A stretch of 64,000 bases of DNA from Spirodela intermedia. Its lineage: Eukaryota; Streptophyta; Magnoliopsida; Alismatales; Araceae. How positions within the stretch are numbered: the first letter of the stretch is position 1; every line of letters begins with the position of its first letter. The position numbers were made by a program, and so were the translations under genes. This document shows, piece after piece, positions 1 to 13,023 of the stretch. Under the pieces are notes generated by a model that did not search any database, was not told where the DNA came from, and worked only from the letters and a program-made list of their open reading frames with translations. The DNA is taken from positions 11,836,327-11,900,326 of the forward strand of contig LR746272.1 of NCBI GenBank assembly GCA_902729315.2, written 5' to 3'.

Positions 1-3000
1 GCTGCTTCCCTTACCATGCAGATCAAAAACATTGCCTGAAGATTTCTTCAGTTGATCTATCTGAACTATCTTTGGATGCAACAATCTAGTTATCTCGCCA
101 CGTAAAAAACCTAGTTCAGGCTCTGGCACAGGTGGTATTTCCTCCGTTATAGTGATCTGATTGTACTCTAGATCCACAATAACGACCTGCAGTAATTAAT
201 GATGATAGTGAAGATGATGTGATACCCGAAAACGCATGCCAGGAGAAATCCTATATGAAACTTTGTCATCAAGCATTGAAATTTCGCAGTATCTCCTTCG
301 AAAATGGACAAAATGGAACACACATTTCATCTAATGGTTGAGGATAAACATAAGTCCTGCACACTATGAAGGTTGATCAACTCTGAGAAAGAAACTTGTC
401 ACAGTAGTAAAATAAACAAGCTGTTTTCTCACATTACTTCAAGTGATATGACAATAATTTCAATTGAACATATGTTAATCATATGACAGTAAATACTACA
501 GCAACCTGTTTTCCCATCGTTAACATTTATAATATCATAATATATTGTATAACAGATAACAGTTCGAGAGTAAGAATCCGCTCTGCTTACTATTATCAGC
601 ACTCTTAAGAAGAATGCATTAACACTATACTCTGATACAGGGGACAATCAATGTTTCGGTCTTAATTCACAGTCAGAATGTATGCAACTTTTTTTGCACC
701 AGGATTTAATGGCAACTAAACAACAGATCCTTTCTAAGATGTACCGTGACAAGATGAGATAAAAAAGTATGCATCACAAAATACTGTGATGAGATATTCA
801 TCGTAAACTACTAGCAAAAAGTTGAAAATAGATGTTTAGTCGGTCCCAGGTGTGAGAATTTGACGTCAGAAGTTAGAGCCAGACAAATAAAACTAACTTA
901 CACCGTCCATCGTGAGACCAAATGTGTCAACACCAGAATGAAGCCCCATCATGTATGGTGTAGGTGCATCAATGTATTCTACCCCCTTGAAAAACAGTAA
1001 TGGTATATACACATGCTGCAAAATCACAGAAAAACTTTAATGAGACATGCAAAGAGGCCAAGAAATTCGTAAGCGCAGAAGAAAATAATCATAATAACGA
1101 TATAATGTGTACCTGATTAAAGTTAAAAAACAATAATAATCTGATTAACTGATAAAAAATATGCACTCTCTAGTTGAAATAACTTTGCACTTACCTGCCA
1201 CCTAAATGGATATATCAAATGACAGATAGCCTCCGAAACTAGAGTTAAAAGAGCGTACCTGAGGAACAAGAAAAAGATCTCCAGTTATTCCACATTATAT
1301 TCCATTGACAAACATGAAGTATGCAAACTTGATTTCAACGTAAGAATGTGTTTTATAATGAGTCAAAAAGTAGGGAGGAAATGCATTACCATTACTCAGT
1401 AGAAATAGCATCATGCCATGATGAAAATAAACAAAATCCCTAATGGCAGTAAAAATAAGGGTTTTAAAAAATTAAATGGATGAAAAAAATTCTCTATGGA
1501 ATTGTTATGAGAATTAAATTAAAGCAGGAAGGCATAAAAAAATCTTATTCGATAATTTAAATTTAATCCCAAAAAATAGCTTCACCGAGTTACTCTGCAT
1601 ATTAGTGAAAGCCTTGTTGAAGTATTGGATAATCATTCAAATCGATTGGCAAGGTCTATTTATCTGACCACAGTTTTTTAAAAATAGGATTTTCTGGAAA
1701 TTACTTGTTTGACCGAAGTAAAATTCTTCTTTCAAGAAGAACAGCCGTGAAAAGCTTGATCAAGTTATCAACATCCAAACATTGCATCAGATGTTGAAAA
1801 GATATCTGCATCAGGTGAAAAATTATGATTGTCATAAATATTTATACGAAAATTGTAGAAGAAACTCCATATTTGTAAAAGTTCCATTACATCTGCATGT
1901 GGAAGGCCCTCCTTTGGTGGAGCCTCCACAGAGAGAAGGCAGTTATCAATTGCAAATAAAACTCGATCCTTTCCCGGTGTAGGAAGAGGAACATTCGATA
2001 CCATATGTGCTATGATATCCCACAACGGCAAGCTGTAAGTTTTTCATGATGGTTGTGAGTTCCATGTATGGCAGATGCACAACATGTAAACTGCTACAAA
2101 AAAAATATCTGCATAGAACAGAATAAGGAACTGTACTTGATAGCATTAAAGAAGTACCCTGTCAGAAACAGTGCAATGAAAACAGTGTATAGTGTGTAGA
2201 AAGCACTTTTCATAGACTGGATACCATTTAATAGATGTATGAAACAATAGTTTCCATTCATAAATTTGTATAAAGACGTTCATAAACAGGAAAAAAACAG
2301 GTGGCTTCTAAATAGTGTTACAGAAAATAGCTCTTTCTCACCAAGTTTACTATGGCTTAATACTCAAGCAAGCCCTAAGAAAAGTGTCCGCAATAGTTAT
2401 GCCCATGATACCTAAAAGACTAATAGAGATGTAAATACAATAAAATAAAATAAATAAAATAAAATAGTATTAGCATTGTGATGATGGAAACAATTTCTAC
2501 AAAAATATTATTAACCGGTGTACCACCTTTTCGTTTGTGACAACTAACTTTGTGTCAATGCAAAGGGACTATGTAATGACAACCTCGTTAAATATAGCCA
2601 ATCCTGCATGAGCAGTAAAAACTGTGAAACAACCTTGGACATAAGAGCAACAGCCGACACCTGTCTGGTTCTTTTTTCTGATTTTTTAATCACTACACCT
2701 CACGGGGTCCCCTACTCATGTAGTTACCGTGATTTTTTAAACGTAACAATCTTCATCAAACATCAATATTTTATCGATCACTCCCAGGTCATGATCCGGC
2801 GAACAACATGTAGAGATTGCTAATCACTCATGCCATTATCCATAACAGAAGAGTTATGCTTATCAGACGGATGGGATCTCATTGTTGTCCTTGCAGACGT
2901 TAACCATAGATGTGACTTCTATATCCGTAGTGACAGATTCATGTCTGTGAAACTTGCTCACTAGTTTGAGAGAACTAGTATAGCCCCTCAGTAACAATGG

Positions 3001-6000
3001 ACCGAAAAAGTGGCACTGATTCCATTGGAGGCTGTCAAATCACAAGCCAAAACTGAAATCTTTGCACCCAGTTACGGAAGGGTGAAGAGGTAGGGGAGAA
3101 AACGGTGCAGAGGCATCAGGTGTGGCAAGAATTCTCGTTGGACAGAAACATCAAATGTATTCTCTTTTGTTCAGAAAGTGAATAGTGACTTGCACGATGA
3201 CGTATCTACACTATGATGCATAAGATCATGCAAACCGCCCAATCAAAAATAATATCCTACATTAGAAAAGACGGTTTACCTCTCTGTCTTTACCACATAC
3301 GGTAATAATCACTGCCTTTGCGAAAAAATTATCTTCAAAAAAATCTATCAAGTCTCGCTTTTCAAATGGCACAACAGTTTTCAAACAAGATTAGACACAG
3401 CATACCTTCTGATCACCTTTGATCCTCACTACAGTGATATTTTACATGCCTATTTTGTGCTGTAGCATATCCAAAGCTTCAATGAAAATGACTCCCCAAT
3501 AAACAAAGTGACAATATGACTCCTGATGACATTCAAGGAAGTATTCATGTTCGACATAAAGAGAGCAATCTGATCACAAGGATTGCCTTCCATGACATAT
3601 CCTCCACTTCAGATCTGACTTTCAGGAAAAATGCCTCATTATTTCCTACGGTTTGAACATTGTATACATTAGAACTCTAAAAAAGGTAAGCCGCATCCTA
3701 CTGAGCACTAGATTCTCTTTTTTTTTTGGCGATCATCACCCACATTGTAATCAGTCTTATCTTTGCACTAATTCATATTGTTTGATCATACACGTGTGTG
3801 CTGGTATCTTTCTTCTAATATATGCCATGATTGATATCCATACCCATTTTGATGGTTAGTGTACACATCCACATCATAAAAAATATAAGGATAAAGTCAT
3901 GCACCTACTGCTGTTAGTAAACGATAAAAAAGAGAAGCATAGGGAACATGAATAAGGGAGTAGAAAAAATGACAAAATCAAGAGAGATTTAGAACATAAC
4001 CTGCTTCCAACGGAAGAAAAGCAGAGATTAAACAATTCTTCCAGTACATCCCGAAGCACACTAAAACTGGGGTAGCGTGATACAAGACAAATACATTTAT
4101 CTGCAAATGAGTTTGCTGGGATACCATATGCCTCACAAATATCTTTACAGACTGGGTCCCGGAAAGCAATGCAACTAACGTAAATTTTTGAGCCATCTCC
4201 TTCTGCAGTTTGTCACAAAACATAAAATGAACATCTAATCGTTCAATGAAACATACCACATCAACTTGAAGGGCAAAGGTCCCTGCATAAAATAGGAAAT
4301 TAGAACATCACCACCCCAGTTACCCATAAAGAACACAGCTCGTGTTCCATTGGCTAATTTTTTCAATTCCTCATTTAATTGTTTTCGTTTTTCAACCGAT
4401 TGTTATATTCAAGAACAATTAATTTCCCATTCATCTATGTTCATCTTTCTGATGTAGTCAGCAATGCCTATGGCTACTACTATCGTTTACAAGATTATGG
4501 CCAATACTCGCTCAACTTATTCTCAATTTATCCCCAGATAGATGATTCTCAAAGATGTAAAGGGAGATACCTCTCTCTGTTGAGGATCCTGCTCATTGGC
4601 TAGTTGTGGCGTCAATCCAAAATGAGAAGTCTGCTTGTCATGGTTATTCCACGAGAAAATGCAGCTATGCCAGCGACCACTCAACAATATCTCAAATTTA
4701 TTTTATTTTCTTTCAATTGTCAAATGGAAAAAAGGATGCAGATAGATGGTGGACGATTAAAAAATTGGGTTTCCTGCCATATCATGGAAGATGAGGCGAC
4801 GAGACACAGCATGAGTCTCTACACAAGGTGAGGATTTTCCCGAGGAAGATTTTACATGGAAGACAATCCACGTGTCCTTTCATGTTGCAAAGGACCTTGC
4901 AAAGAACCTCTAGAAGCATTTGAGGAGTCACCAGACCAACTAGATCTCTGAAGTTCATTTCCACAAGAGATTTAGAAGATGCACCAGGATACAATATGGC
5001 TTCCATTCTTAAGGACTTCCACTATAGAACTACATTACACTCACATGGAAAACAGAATATACTTTTCTGTAAGGGACATGAACAAGCATTTTCTTGTTTA
5101 AGAAGACCATGTTCTTTCCTTCGTTCACATAGGCTTCCCCCTCCTGAATGATTTCTACTCTTTATTCTTGCCCCTAATCATAAATTATGATGATTGCTAA
5201 AGAAGAAAGTTGCAAATAGATAATTATAAAACATTAAGAAAACTAAAAGGCATAGCAGAACCGGAGAATTACCAGTTAGTACTATTGGATAGCTCCGTGC
5301 ACAAGTAGATACATCATTTGAGTCAATTCCAGAGTCATAGAACTCAATACCGGCTGGCAGAACACACTATAGTAATGGCTCATACCATGAAAAAAGAGAG
5401 CAATATTATTTTACGGAATAAAAAATCATAAGCACTGATTTGAACCGGAATATAAATAGATACTTTTGTATTCCATTCGAATTAGACTTGTCTCAAGAAA
5501 ATATTTTGCACGTCTCATCACACAGTAGTGCTAAAAAGTAAATAAATGAACACCAGATGTATATAATAATGATTCGGAGTGGTGATCCATCTACAATGAA
5601 AGATAATATTTTCCAGTTTGCGAGTAGAGGATAAAAAACCAAGGACATCAAATGAAATCAGAAGCAGTGAATAAACAGAAGAGCATGGAAATTATGAGTC
5701 TACCCGTTTGGAACAGAAATAATAGAAATCTAAAAGAATAAAATGGATAGCCCACTGAATAGAAAACCCCAACAACGCGGATCCTAGAAAATATACAACC
5801 CAGGACATGGCACCTAGATGTGGATAGCATGAAAATAGTTCAGCAGGCTACGGATATATACCAACTTTCTACCAGTCACTGTGTACATATACACGCATAT
5901 TATGCTTCAAATCAAATCCAGCAGAATTTATCCATCCCTTCACATGATTGATGGTCTAGAAGATTAAAAAATAAAAAATGAAGATGAATTTCTAACTATC

Positions 6001-6635
6001 TTACTTTAAATTATGCGTTCGACTTAACTTAGTACACGAAGACAATGGTCTGTCCTCCGCAATAATTTTACGGGCTATCGTGCAAGGTTCAGATGGTGTC
6101 GGGTTTGTATGACACAATGCCGTAAGTATTCGGATGAAATAAATCAAGAATTGAAACAAAGCCGTAAGTATTTGTATAAGATGGTCTAGACTGTCTTCAA
6201 TGCGACAAATTGTGGGTGCATTGCACAGGAATCAGAGTTTTAATGTAAAAAACCGACACGAGCATCGAGAGTTTCACATAATTTTTTTGGTAACTTGATC
6301 AAGACAACCGTAACCGAGTCTTAGTGCAATCAAAACAAAATAAAACTCGTGCAGAGATAATGAGGGATTCAACATAGAGACGGACTCGGAAAGATTGGAT
6401 CAGATCGGAAGCAAGAAATAGACTGTTGCTGATAGAGAATGATAGGAGAAGTGCACACCGTTGACAGCTGCGGGGGTGGAGGAGGATAAAGGGAGTGGTC
6501 GGTTGCAGGGAACTGATCGAGGAGGGAAACAGCGTACTTATACCCCGTCCCGTGGTAACCTTTCTCCCCATCGAGGGTCTGGATCTCTGGCCCGATGCCG
6601 CAGACAACGAAGTACTCGAATATTCGAGATGACAT
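1..6635 (-). CDS. SCD1: SCD1-like DENN-domain protein (N-terminal part, runs off the left edge)
   Basis: Eight exons are visible: 6635-6459, 5366-5273, 4202-4001, 2032-1891, 1805-1705, 1258-1195, 1015-902 and 186-1, all with GT-AG introns and matching phases, giving about 360 residues. The start MSSRIFEYFVVCGIGPE, then LPAGIEFY, SCIAFRDPV, IIAHMVSNVPLPTPGKDR, LLERRILLRSNKYALL, and PTPYMMGLHSGVDT follow the tripartite DENN region of plant STOMATAL CYTOKINESIS DEFECTIVE 1. In that family the DENN region is followed by a long linker and C-terminal WD40 repeats; those would lie left of base 1. Family knowledge: SCD1 acts in cytokinesis, polar growth and clathrin-linked post-Golgi/endocytic traffic with RAB-E GTPases. 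The start is the only in-frame ATG ahead of the conserved N-terminus. Introns are long and AT-rich, up to about 2 kb. Family assignment is firm; downstream integrity is unseen. Confidence 0.93.
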
Positions 6636-7934
6636 CAGCTTATCTCACCACTAGAGGAGAAAGAAAGGAGAGAGAAAAACAGAAAGGGGAGGATGGATCG
6701 ATGGATCCAGGATCTCCGCCTCTGCCTCCCCCGTCCACTCCTTCCCGGATTCACCTCTCCAGCGCTGGATCCAGCCTCTCCCGATCCGCTGAAACTCTTC
6801 TTCTCCTTCACTCGCCGCCGTCCGTCTCCGCCCGACGTGAACCTGTCGACTCCCAAGACAATCTTGACGACAGAATTTCCTCCAACTCCTAACGGCTCTT
6901 TGCCCGGGAGAGGAGTCTCGCGGTCCGTTCATCTTGTTTCTCAGGTATCGTTTAAATTAAACGATACTGACTCTAAATGCCAAAAGTCTCGACTAACGAC
7001 TCGGGCGGGACGGCTGATTCCTCCCCCAGTCCCGCTTATTTTTTAAATAAATTGTAATAATATATATTGGAACTAGTTATTATACATTATTTTTTTAATT
7101 TACCTTTTCCAGTAATGGTCTCCATTGGGAATTTTTAAAATATTATCTTTAGAATAATTCTCGACAAAGTTGACGCTAATTATTTATAAAATTTAAATCG
7201 TTATTTGATAGCTTGAATTTCCGACGACTGCCGGGCCCACCTACGGTCTTCTTGTTCCTTCGTCCCCCCAGCCATCCAATCCAACCCACCTGCAGCCAGA
7301 TCAAAGTCTGGAAAGAATGCTTCCAACACCTGCCTGATCTTCCTGGAGTCTCAGTCAGCAGTGACAGGGTTGTCGCGGTAGCGATGTAGATCGCACTTCT
7401 GAAGATTCGATGATACCTGCCTGGTTCATTCGATATGATTTGGAATCTGTCGATGAACTATTTCTCGAGATTTGGAATCCTCGAACCACGATTCCCGGTG
7501 CCTGTTCTTCATCTCTGGTGGCGCATTTCTCTCCTGGCGACGAGAGCTTTCGTTTTGGGGAAGTAATCCATGGATGGAACAGTGAATGACAGGTTTAGAT
7601 TATGAATCAAATGAAAACATGGTGGGTCGGGACTCGTCAGATGGTCGTCTCCCACTCACCATGTTCTAGGGATCCAGTACAGGAACACAATTATTACAAA
7701 TGCAGGCCGATCCGCCAGCCGATCGAACCAGCGCTTGATCGGACAGATTCACCGGTTATGAGAAACCCTAGTCAAACAGCAGGGGGGTAAACAGTGGAAA
7801 CCTAGAAGAAGCATTTATCGGGATGAAGAGCAGCAAGAAGCAAAAGAACAAACAAATGGCAGGCGCGGAGGTTGGGGCTGCGGTGAGAAGCAGATCGACA
7901 CAACGAATCGTACACGAAGGCGCGGATCCTGAGC

Positions 7935-8510
7935 CTACGGAGATCCGGACGTCTCGCCGCGAGCTTCGCCGATGACGGAGTACCACCCGCCGCCCCCTTC
8001 CGCCAGGCATAGATCGTCCGTCTTCCTGAAGATGGCGTGGATGAGAACCACGACTAGGCCGGTGGAGAGGGAAGCGATGAGGTTGTAGGTGGCGTTGGTG
8101 AGAAATAGAGCGACGAGCGTCACCAACGAAAGCACACACAGCACCACCCCATCGGATATTGCCCGCCGGAAGATCACCAGAGGCTCGTCCCGCAGGAAGT
8201 AGAGGAACAGCCAGGCGATCATCATGACCGCGAGCACGATGAGCGAGATCGGGTGCCAGATCAGGCTGAGGACGATGATCACCAGGACGACGATGGCGTA
8301 GTTCATGGTGAAGTAGCCGCCGTTGGTCCGGATCCTGATATAGGCGTCCCCGAGGCTCGGGGGAACGCTGAAGGCGTGCCAGTGGACCATCTCCTTCCAT
8401 GGCCGCCGCGTCTCCAGAACAGCCCTCACCCTCTCCTTCTCGCGGGAGATGAACTCGAGCCCCTTCCCCCCAGAGGAGGACGCCGTGGGGATCGTCCCAT
8501 AGGTCGTCAT
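7935..8510 (-). CDS. PRA1 family protein (clade F type)
   Basis: A single uninterrupted reading frame of 191 residues. It starts MTTYGTIPT and carries the PRA1 signatures RRPWKEM near residue 36, MNYAIVVL near 70, LIWHPISL and WLFLYFLRDEPLV near 85-112, and a second hydrophobic block at about 120-160. It ends with an acidic-to-neutral tail after RKTDDL. Plant PRA1 proteins are usually intronless, about 180-230 residues, with four membrane segments in two hairpins. They are prenylated-Rab acceptors of the ER, Golgi and endosomes. The opening MTTYGTIP motif is typical of the F clade. It lies in tandem with SCD1, and both products belong to membrane traffic, though this is probably coincidence. 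A CT microsatellite lies about 200 bases upstream of the start, likely in the promoter or leader. Membership in a particular F paralogue cannot be settled here. Confidence 0.93.
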   Translation of the reverse strand: MTTYGTIPTASSSGGKGLEFISREKERVRAVLETRRPWKEMVHWHAFSVPPSLGDAYIRIRTNGGYFTMNYAIVVLVIIVLSLIWHPISLIVLAVMMIAWLFLYFLRDEPLVIFRRAISDGVVLCVLSLVTLVALFLTNATYNLIASLSTGLVVVLIHAIFRKTDDLCLAEGGGGWYSVIGEARGETSGSP

Positions 8511-8714
8511 CTCTGAGAATTCCTATCAACTGGTGACCTGATCAGCGGCGAATCCTCAGAACTGGGAAGAAATGGGAACCATCTACAGGAAGAGGAGGAA
8601 GGAGGCTGAAGAAGCGGCGACTGAGATCGTGACGGAATGGGTGGGTAGCCAATCCTGAACTCAGATAGAGAAAGACAGGGAGACAGGGAGAGAGAGAGTT
8701 AGCTGGCGGTGAGG

Positions 8715-8735
8715 CTCTCTCTCTCTCTCTCTCTC
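8715..8735. repeat. (CT)n microsatellite
   Basis: About ten CT dinucleotides without interruption, roughly 205-225 bases upstream of the PRA1 start on that gene's strand. Such tracts are common in plant leaders and can bind GAGA-type BBR/BPC factors. Confidence 0.9.
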
Positions 8736-8790
8736 CCGACGTGGGGACAACGGCAGAGCTGAAGAGAACGACATGGACGCGTGATTATGC

Positions 8791-8796
8791 CACGTG
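8791..8796. promoter_or_regulatory. G-box CACGTG inside GCCACGTGGA
   Basis: A palindromic CACGTG flanked as GCCACGTGGA. It sits 281 bases upstream of the PRA1 start and 527 bases upstream of the CBL10 start. G-boxes of this context bind bZIP and bHLH factors and act as ABA-response elements. Function is inferred from the motif only. Confidence 0.45.
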
Positions 8797-9322
8797 GAGC
8801 GAACCGCGTTGATACGCGGCGCCGTCGTCTCCGATGAGCAAAATCGTACCGCTGGTTCCGTATAGTCGGGAATGTTGCGCGGGTATATCAGACACCCATC
8901 GACACTCTCGAAATCATCAACGATACACCCAATATGTATTTTGATTTTTTTTAATTACTTTGAAAAAAACCGGAATGCATTTCGAGAAGTCTTTCCAGAA
9001 ATGAACGTTCCTACCAGTCACGTCGTCGCTCGTGCCTTCGTCCTCGTTTATCTGCTGGAATAGTGAACCGGAAAGGGATATTTACGCTATTTTATTTATT
9101 ATACTATTTAATTTAAATATATTTTCTGAACCCAAAGTCGGAAAAATGCATAGCGAAGGATTCTGATGCGTGTAGGACTCAGACGGTTGAGCATCAAATT
9201 CTTTTTTCAAATTCTTTTCTCCGTCTCGTGCACCGACAGGCTTTCCATTATAATGGTTAATCGGCGGGTTCCTCCTTCTCCCTCTCATTACTCCTTTTTC
9301 GATCTTCTCGTCGCCGTCGACG

Positions 9323-12300
9323 ATGGAGCAGCCCAACTCCTGGGTAGCCTCTGTGAGTTTCTTCCCATTACCCAATTTGTAATGGCGATCGCTGGTTGGC
9401 AATCACTATTACGCGCGTCTTTTTTTTATGCAGAGCTCGAGCTCGCTGACTTTGCCCGAGCGACTTTGCGCCGCATGTATACCTTTGATAGCGATCATCG
9501 ATATCCTCATCTTCTCGGTGGCCGGCTGCTTCCAGTATGGCTGCGGTAGACGCCCACGTCAGAGGCCCGTGCGCCTCGGGCTCAAAGACTTTGGTCGCAT
9601 GGCCGATGAAACAAACTGTAAGCCATATATGCCGTCCCCATACTCATTGGTTCTCGAATTCTCCGTAGTTTCTTTTGGCGGCATCGCGTATCGTTGTTCT
9701 TTTTCTCTTGATCTAGAATTTTTCTTCCGACGTTCTTTATTGTCTCCCATTTGTTCCTCTCTTCTGCAGTCGGAGTCAACGAGGTTGAGGCACTACACGA
9801 ACTATTCAAGAAATTGAGCAGATCCATCGTCGACGATGGTTTAATTCACAAGGTGGGCATGAGTCGTTCTCACTAGCACTCCCCCTGGGGTTCGCATCTA
9901 TGGATTTCTACTTTTGCTGTATATTATATATTCACTCTTCTCTTTTCAATTTCGTTTCCTCTTTGACTTTTTTGTTCAATAAACCGTGGAGAAATGTTGT
10001 CCGCTGTTGCAAAGTTTGCTTTGAATGTAGAGTATTGGAGCGTTGATTCAGCCTGTCGGGACTGTAAGATACAAAGGGACTCTTGTCCCGGGGAAGGGGG
10101 GGTATGGAAGGGCGGATCTGAAAGTTTGATATCGGCTCCATATCCACAATGCTTTGATTGAACATTGATGATGGTGTAGAAAGACTGTTGGGTGTGAAAT
10201 TGGTAGGCTGACATGGTCTGGAATGGAAGTTTTAATTGCTAGTGATGCGATTTTTTTCTTTGTTTCCTAGCTGCTTAAGATTAACCTATCCAATCAAGAG
10301 GGCAAATTTCTCCAGACATTTATTGTCGCGGGAATTTAACAAATCGTCTTCTGTTAATTATGAATAATTCACTTTCACCAGGAGAGTTTGCAAAGTTCCT
10401 AGGTTCGCTGGATCTGATGTCTGGGCAATATGCTTAAAAGGATTCCCTAGAGAGATGGTGTGAAATTTATGGTGATAGCACTGATGATGTGTAATCTCTA
10501 TGATGAATAAATAGTTTAGTTTTCTTTGAGAAATGTATTTGACCGAGTAGTTGTATGATGCATTAATTAAAAATGGCACCTGTATATGCATATATATTCC
10601 TTTTTTTTTATTGTCTCGCTGGTACTCTAATTATAATCTTATTTAATGATTATAATTTTAACTTTTCAGGAAGAACTTCAGCTGGCTCTTTTCAAGACTG
10701 CTTTTGGTGAGAACCTATTTTTGGATAGAGTAAGTAGGTTTTATTGGCCTTCTTCCTAATTAATTCAGGTCATTTCCAAATAGATAAACATGACATGCTT
10801 CTCAAAACATAAACTCAATTCTACCTCCTAACGCCTACTGTTTGTTAGATGGGTCATAGCTGTCCAGTTTTGCCCTCTTGATGGGTCAGCATGCAGACTA
10901 ATTTTTAAAAATCTAGCAGTTGTGCTACTGAACCTGTAGGGCATAACACTATGACATGCGTTGCCCAAGGTTTTAAGCAACCTTCGTCGAGAGTTTTCCC
11001 CAAGTCATTATGACAGCCTGAATATACTACCAGACAAGTGAAGCCCATGCATGTCATCATGATTGACATTACCATGTATAAATTCTCTTTCAAATCTAAT
11101 TATTGATTATATTTTCTATTTGTCTTCCTCAGTGTGGAATTATTTTATATTAAGGATCCTAAAATATTTTCTAGGTTCGGTTTACTTCGTTTGGCAGGAT
11201 CCATCATGTTTTGTTTAGGTTACAAGTCATTGAACTTTGGTTTACCTAGACTCAAAATGTTTGACTAATTTGGAAGACGCATTTTGACTGGAGGTACGTT
11301 AATGACTGTTCCATTTTTTATTTTGAGGGCCACCTACCCTAAGTAATGTCTCAATAATGCAAGTTTTTTTAATATCCAACACTTTGTGAATCCCCGTGCA
11401 TCTGAGATCGAATTAGATGAATATGCGAACTCCTTTCAAGGTATGGATGCCACCACTTTTCTGCTGTATCTTTCATCACAAAAAGGATCCTCTGTGTAAT
11501 CGAAGAGATATGATGGAAAGTAGCGGTAAGGGGTCTTGAAAAGGATGACTGGAGGGCTCCAAAGACGAGGGTTGCTGCACTCGTTGCCATTTGATAGTGC
11601 ACTAGCATAGCATATGGTTTGACTCAATTTACATATCTCATTCCTTTTTTGTGCTCCAACTAAAGTAGCGGATAAGAGCCAACTGCAACAAGGGAGAATT
11701 GTCTTTCCAGTGTCAATGGTTGCATGTGCCCTCTTCTTATTGTCATCTTTTCTAAGGCCACGTGTAAAGCATTACTAGTCCGTGAAATGGTGTAAATTAA
11801 AAAATATTATCCTACTCATGCTTATTCTTATCTTAAGACTTCATCAGGAGACTAATTCATTTATAAAGCATACCCTTTCTTTTACCTTTTCTGGACGACA
11901 AATTTACTCTACTACGATGAGCATCATTTTCGCTCCTCCCTTGTACCTCACATTATTCACCTTACAAATGGTGTTGCTTCTTCTAGGTTTTTGACGTTTT
12001 TGATGAAAAGAAGAATGGAGTCATTGAATTTGAGGAATTTGTCCATGCACTCAGCATCTTCCATCCCCATGCTCCTGTAGACGAAAAAATTAATTGTGAG
12101 TGTATGAACTATGAAGGAAATACTTTCTTAATTCGTTGCATTGCTTAACTAGGTGAGTTATTTTCTTCTTTTCCTGTAGTTGCTTTTAGATTGTATGACC
12201 TGAGACAGACAGGATTTATAGAACGTGAAGAAGTGAGTTCCTTGACCCTATTTATATTCTCTTTCTGTATTTTCTTCACATTGTGCTATCCAAAGTTGTC

Positions 12301-13023
12301 TATATTTAGGCATATGTTTTGCCCCATCTTTGAATAATACAGGTCAAACAGATGTTAATCGCTATTTTGATGGAGTCAGACATGAAGCTGCCAGATACCT
12401 TCCTTGAAGCAATAATTGACAAGGCAAGAATGTTCCCTGATGATGCCTTTTCTTCTGTAATGATGTTCAGGTGAGGTGCTCTAATATTATGTTGATTCAG
12501 ACCTTTGCTGATGCGGATACGGATGGAGACGGCAAGATTAACAAATTAGACTGGAAGGAATTTGTTGCCAGGCATCCCACGATTTTGAGGAATATGACGC
12601 TCCCTTATTTGAGGTATGTTTCTCTAAATTTTGCGATTAATTAAAAGAAATAACCCATTTATGTTGCTTCTTCGGGTAAGAGTCTGTACTGTTCATTGAA
12701 TGACCGAAGAGATTCCCAAGTCATGGGCAAAGGAGAGCAAGCCGCTCACCTCTTGTTTTCTACTAGTTTCACATCCATTGATGTATGAAATTATTAGAAT
12801 TCTAAGATTCCTGATAAGCTAGTATAATTCGGGTGTTCAAATCTCGCACATCCGCGGATTTTGTGAGAGAATTGCCCTCAAAAGTCATGCGGATGTGGAT
12901 TCTGACCTGTGATTTTGGAAGAATCGCGTTTTGTTCAGAGGGTCAACACCAGTTCTTGATTTTTCCAGGGACATCACGACAGTTTTCCCAAGTTTCATTT
13001 TCAACACCGAGGTTGAAGACTAA
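9323..13023 (+). CDS. CBL10: Calcineurin B-like calcium sensor, CBL10 type
   Basis: Nine exons (9323-9352, 9434-9617, 9770-9852, 10670-10729, 11987-12095, 12180-12232, 12343-12423, 12501-12613, 12969-13023) join to 768 bases and 255 residues, the usual CBL10 length. The N-terminus [11 protein letters not shown] is followed by a hydrophobic helix around residues 22-44 ([17 protein letters not shown]), the CBL10 hallmark that anchors it in tonoplast or plasma membrane in place of the myristoylation motif of other CBLs. Four EF-hand regions follow, including [16 protein letters not shown] and [15 protein letters not shown]; the C-terminus holds the FPSF motif that CIPK kinases phosphorylate. The family role is Ca2+ sensing with CIPK24/SOS2 in salt tolerance. 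An ATG at 9428 opens a frame just before exon 2, but it overlaps the acceptor, and splicing from 9323 is better supported. Intron 7 (12424-12500) starts with GC. The assignment is strong. Confidence 0.95.

Larger units (their letters stand above)
8511..9322. promoter_or_regulatory. Divergent intergenic region between PRA1 (-) and CBL10 (+)
   Basis: The two start codons lie 812 bases apart in head-to-head orientation. The PRA1 side is GC-rich and contains the CT tract at 8715-8735 and a palindromic G-box. The CBL10 side is AT-rich from about 9085 to 9125, where TATA-like runs are possible. No convincing reading frame lies inside. Shared regulation is possible but not shown by sequence alone. 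Confidence 0.6.

Noticed and set aside
7768-8529. 253-residue minus-strand frame overlapping PRA1
   Set aside because: It is a shifted frame of the PRA1 gene; the 7935-8510 frame carries the family motifs.
9428-9433. ATG at 9428 as the CBL10 start (MQSSSSLT)
   Set aside because: The ATG lies in the acceptor sequence TATGCAG; splicing from the exon at 9323 joins in phase and gives the normal length.
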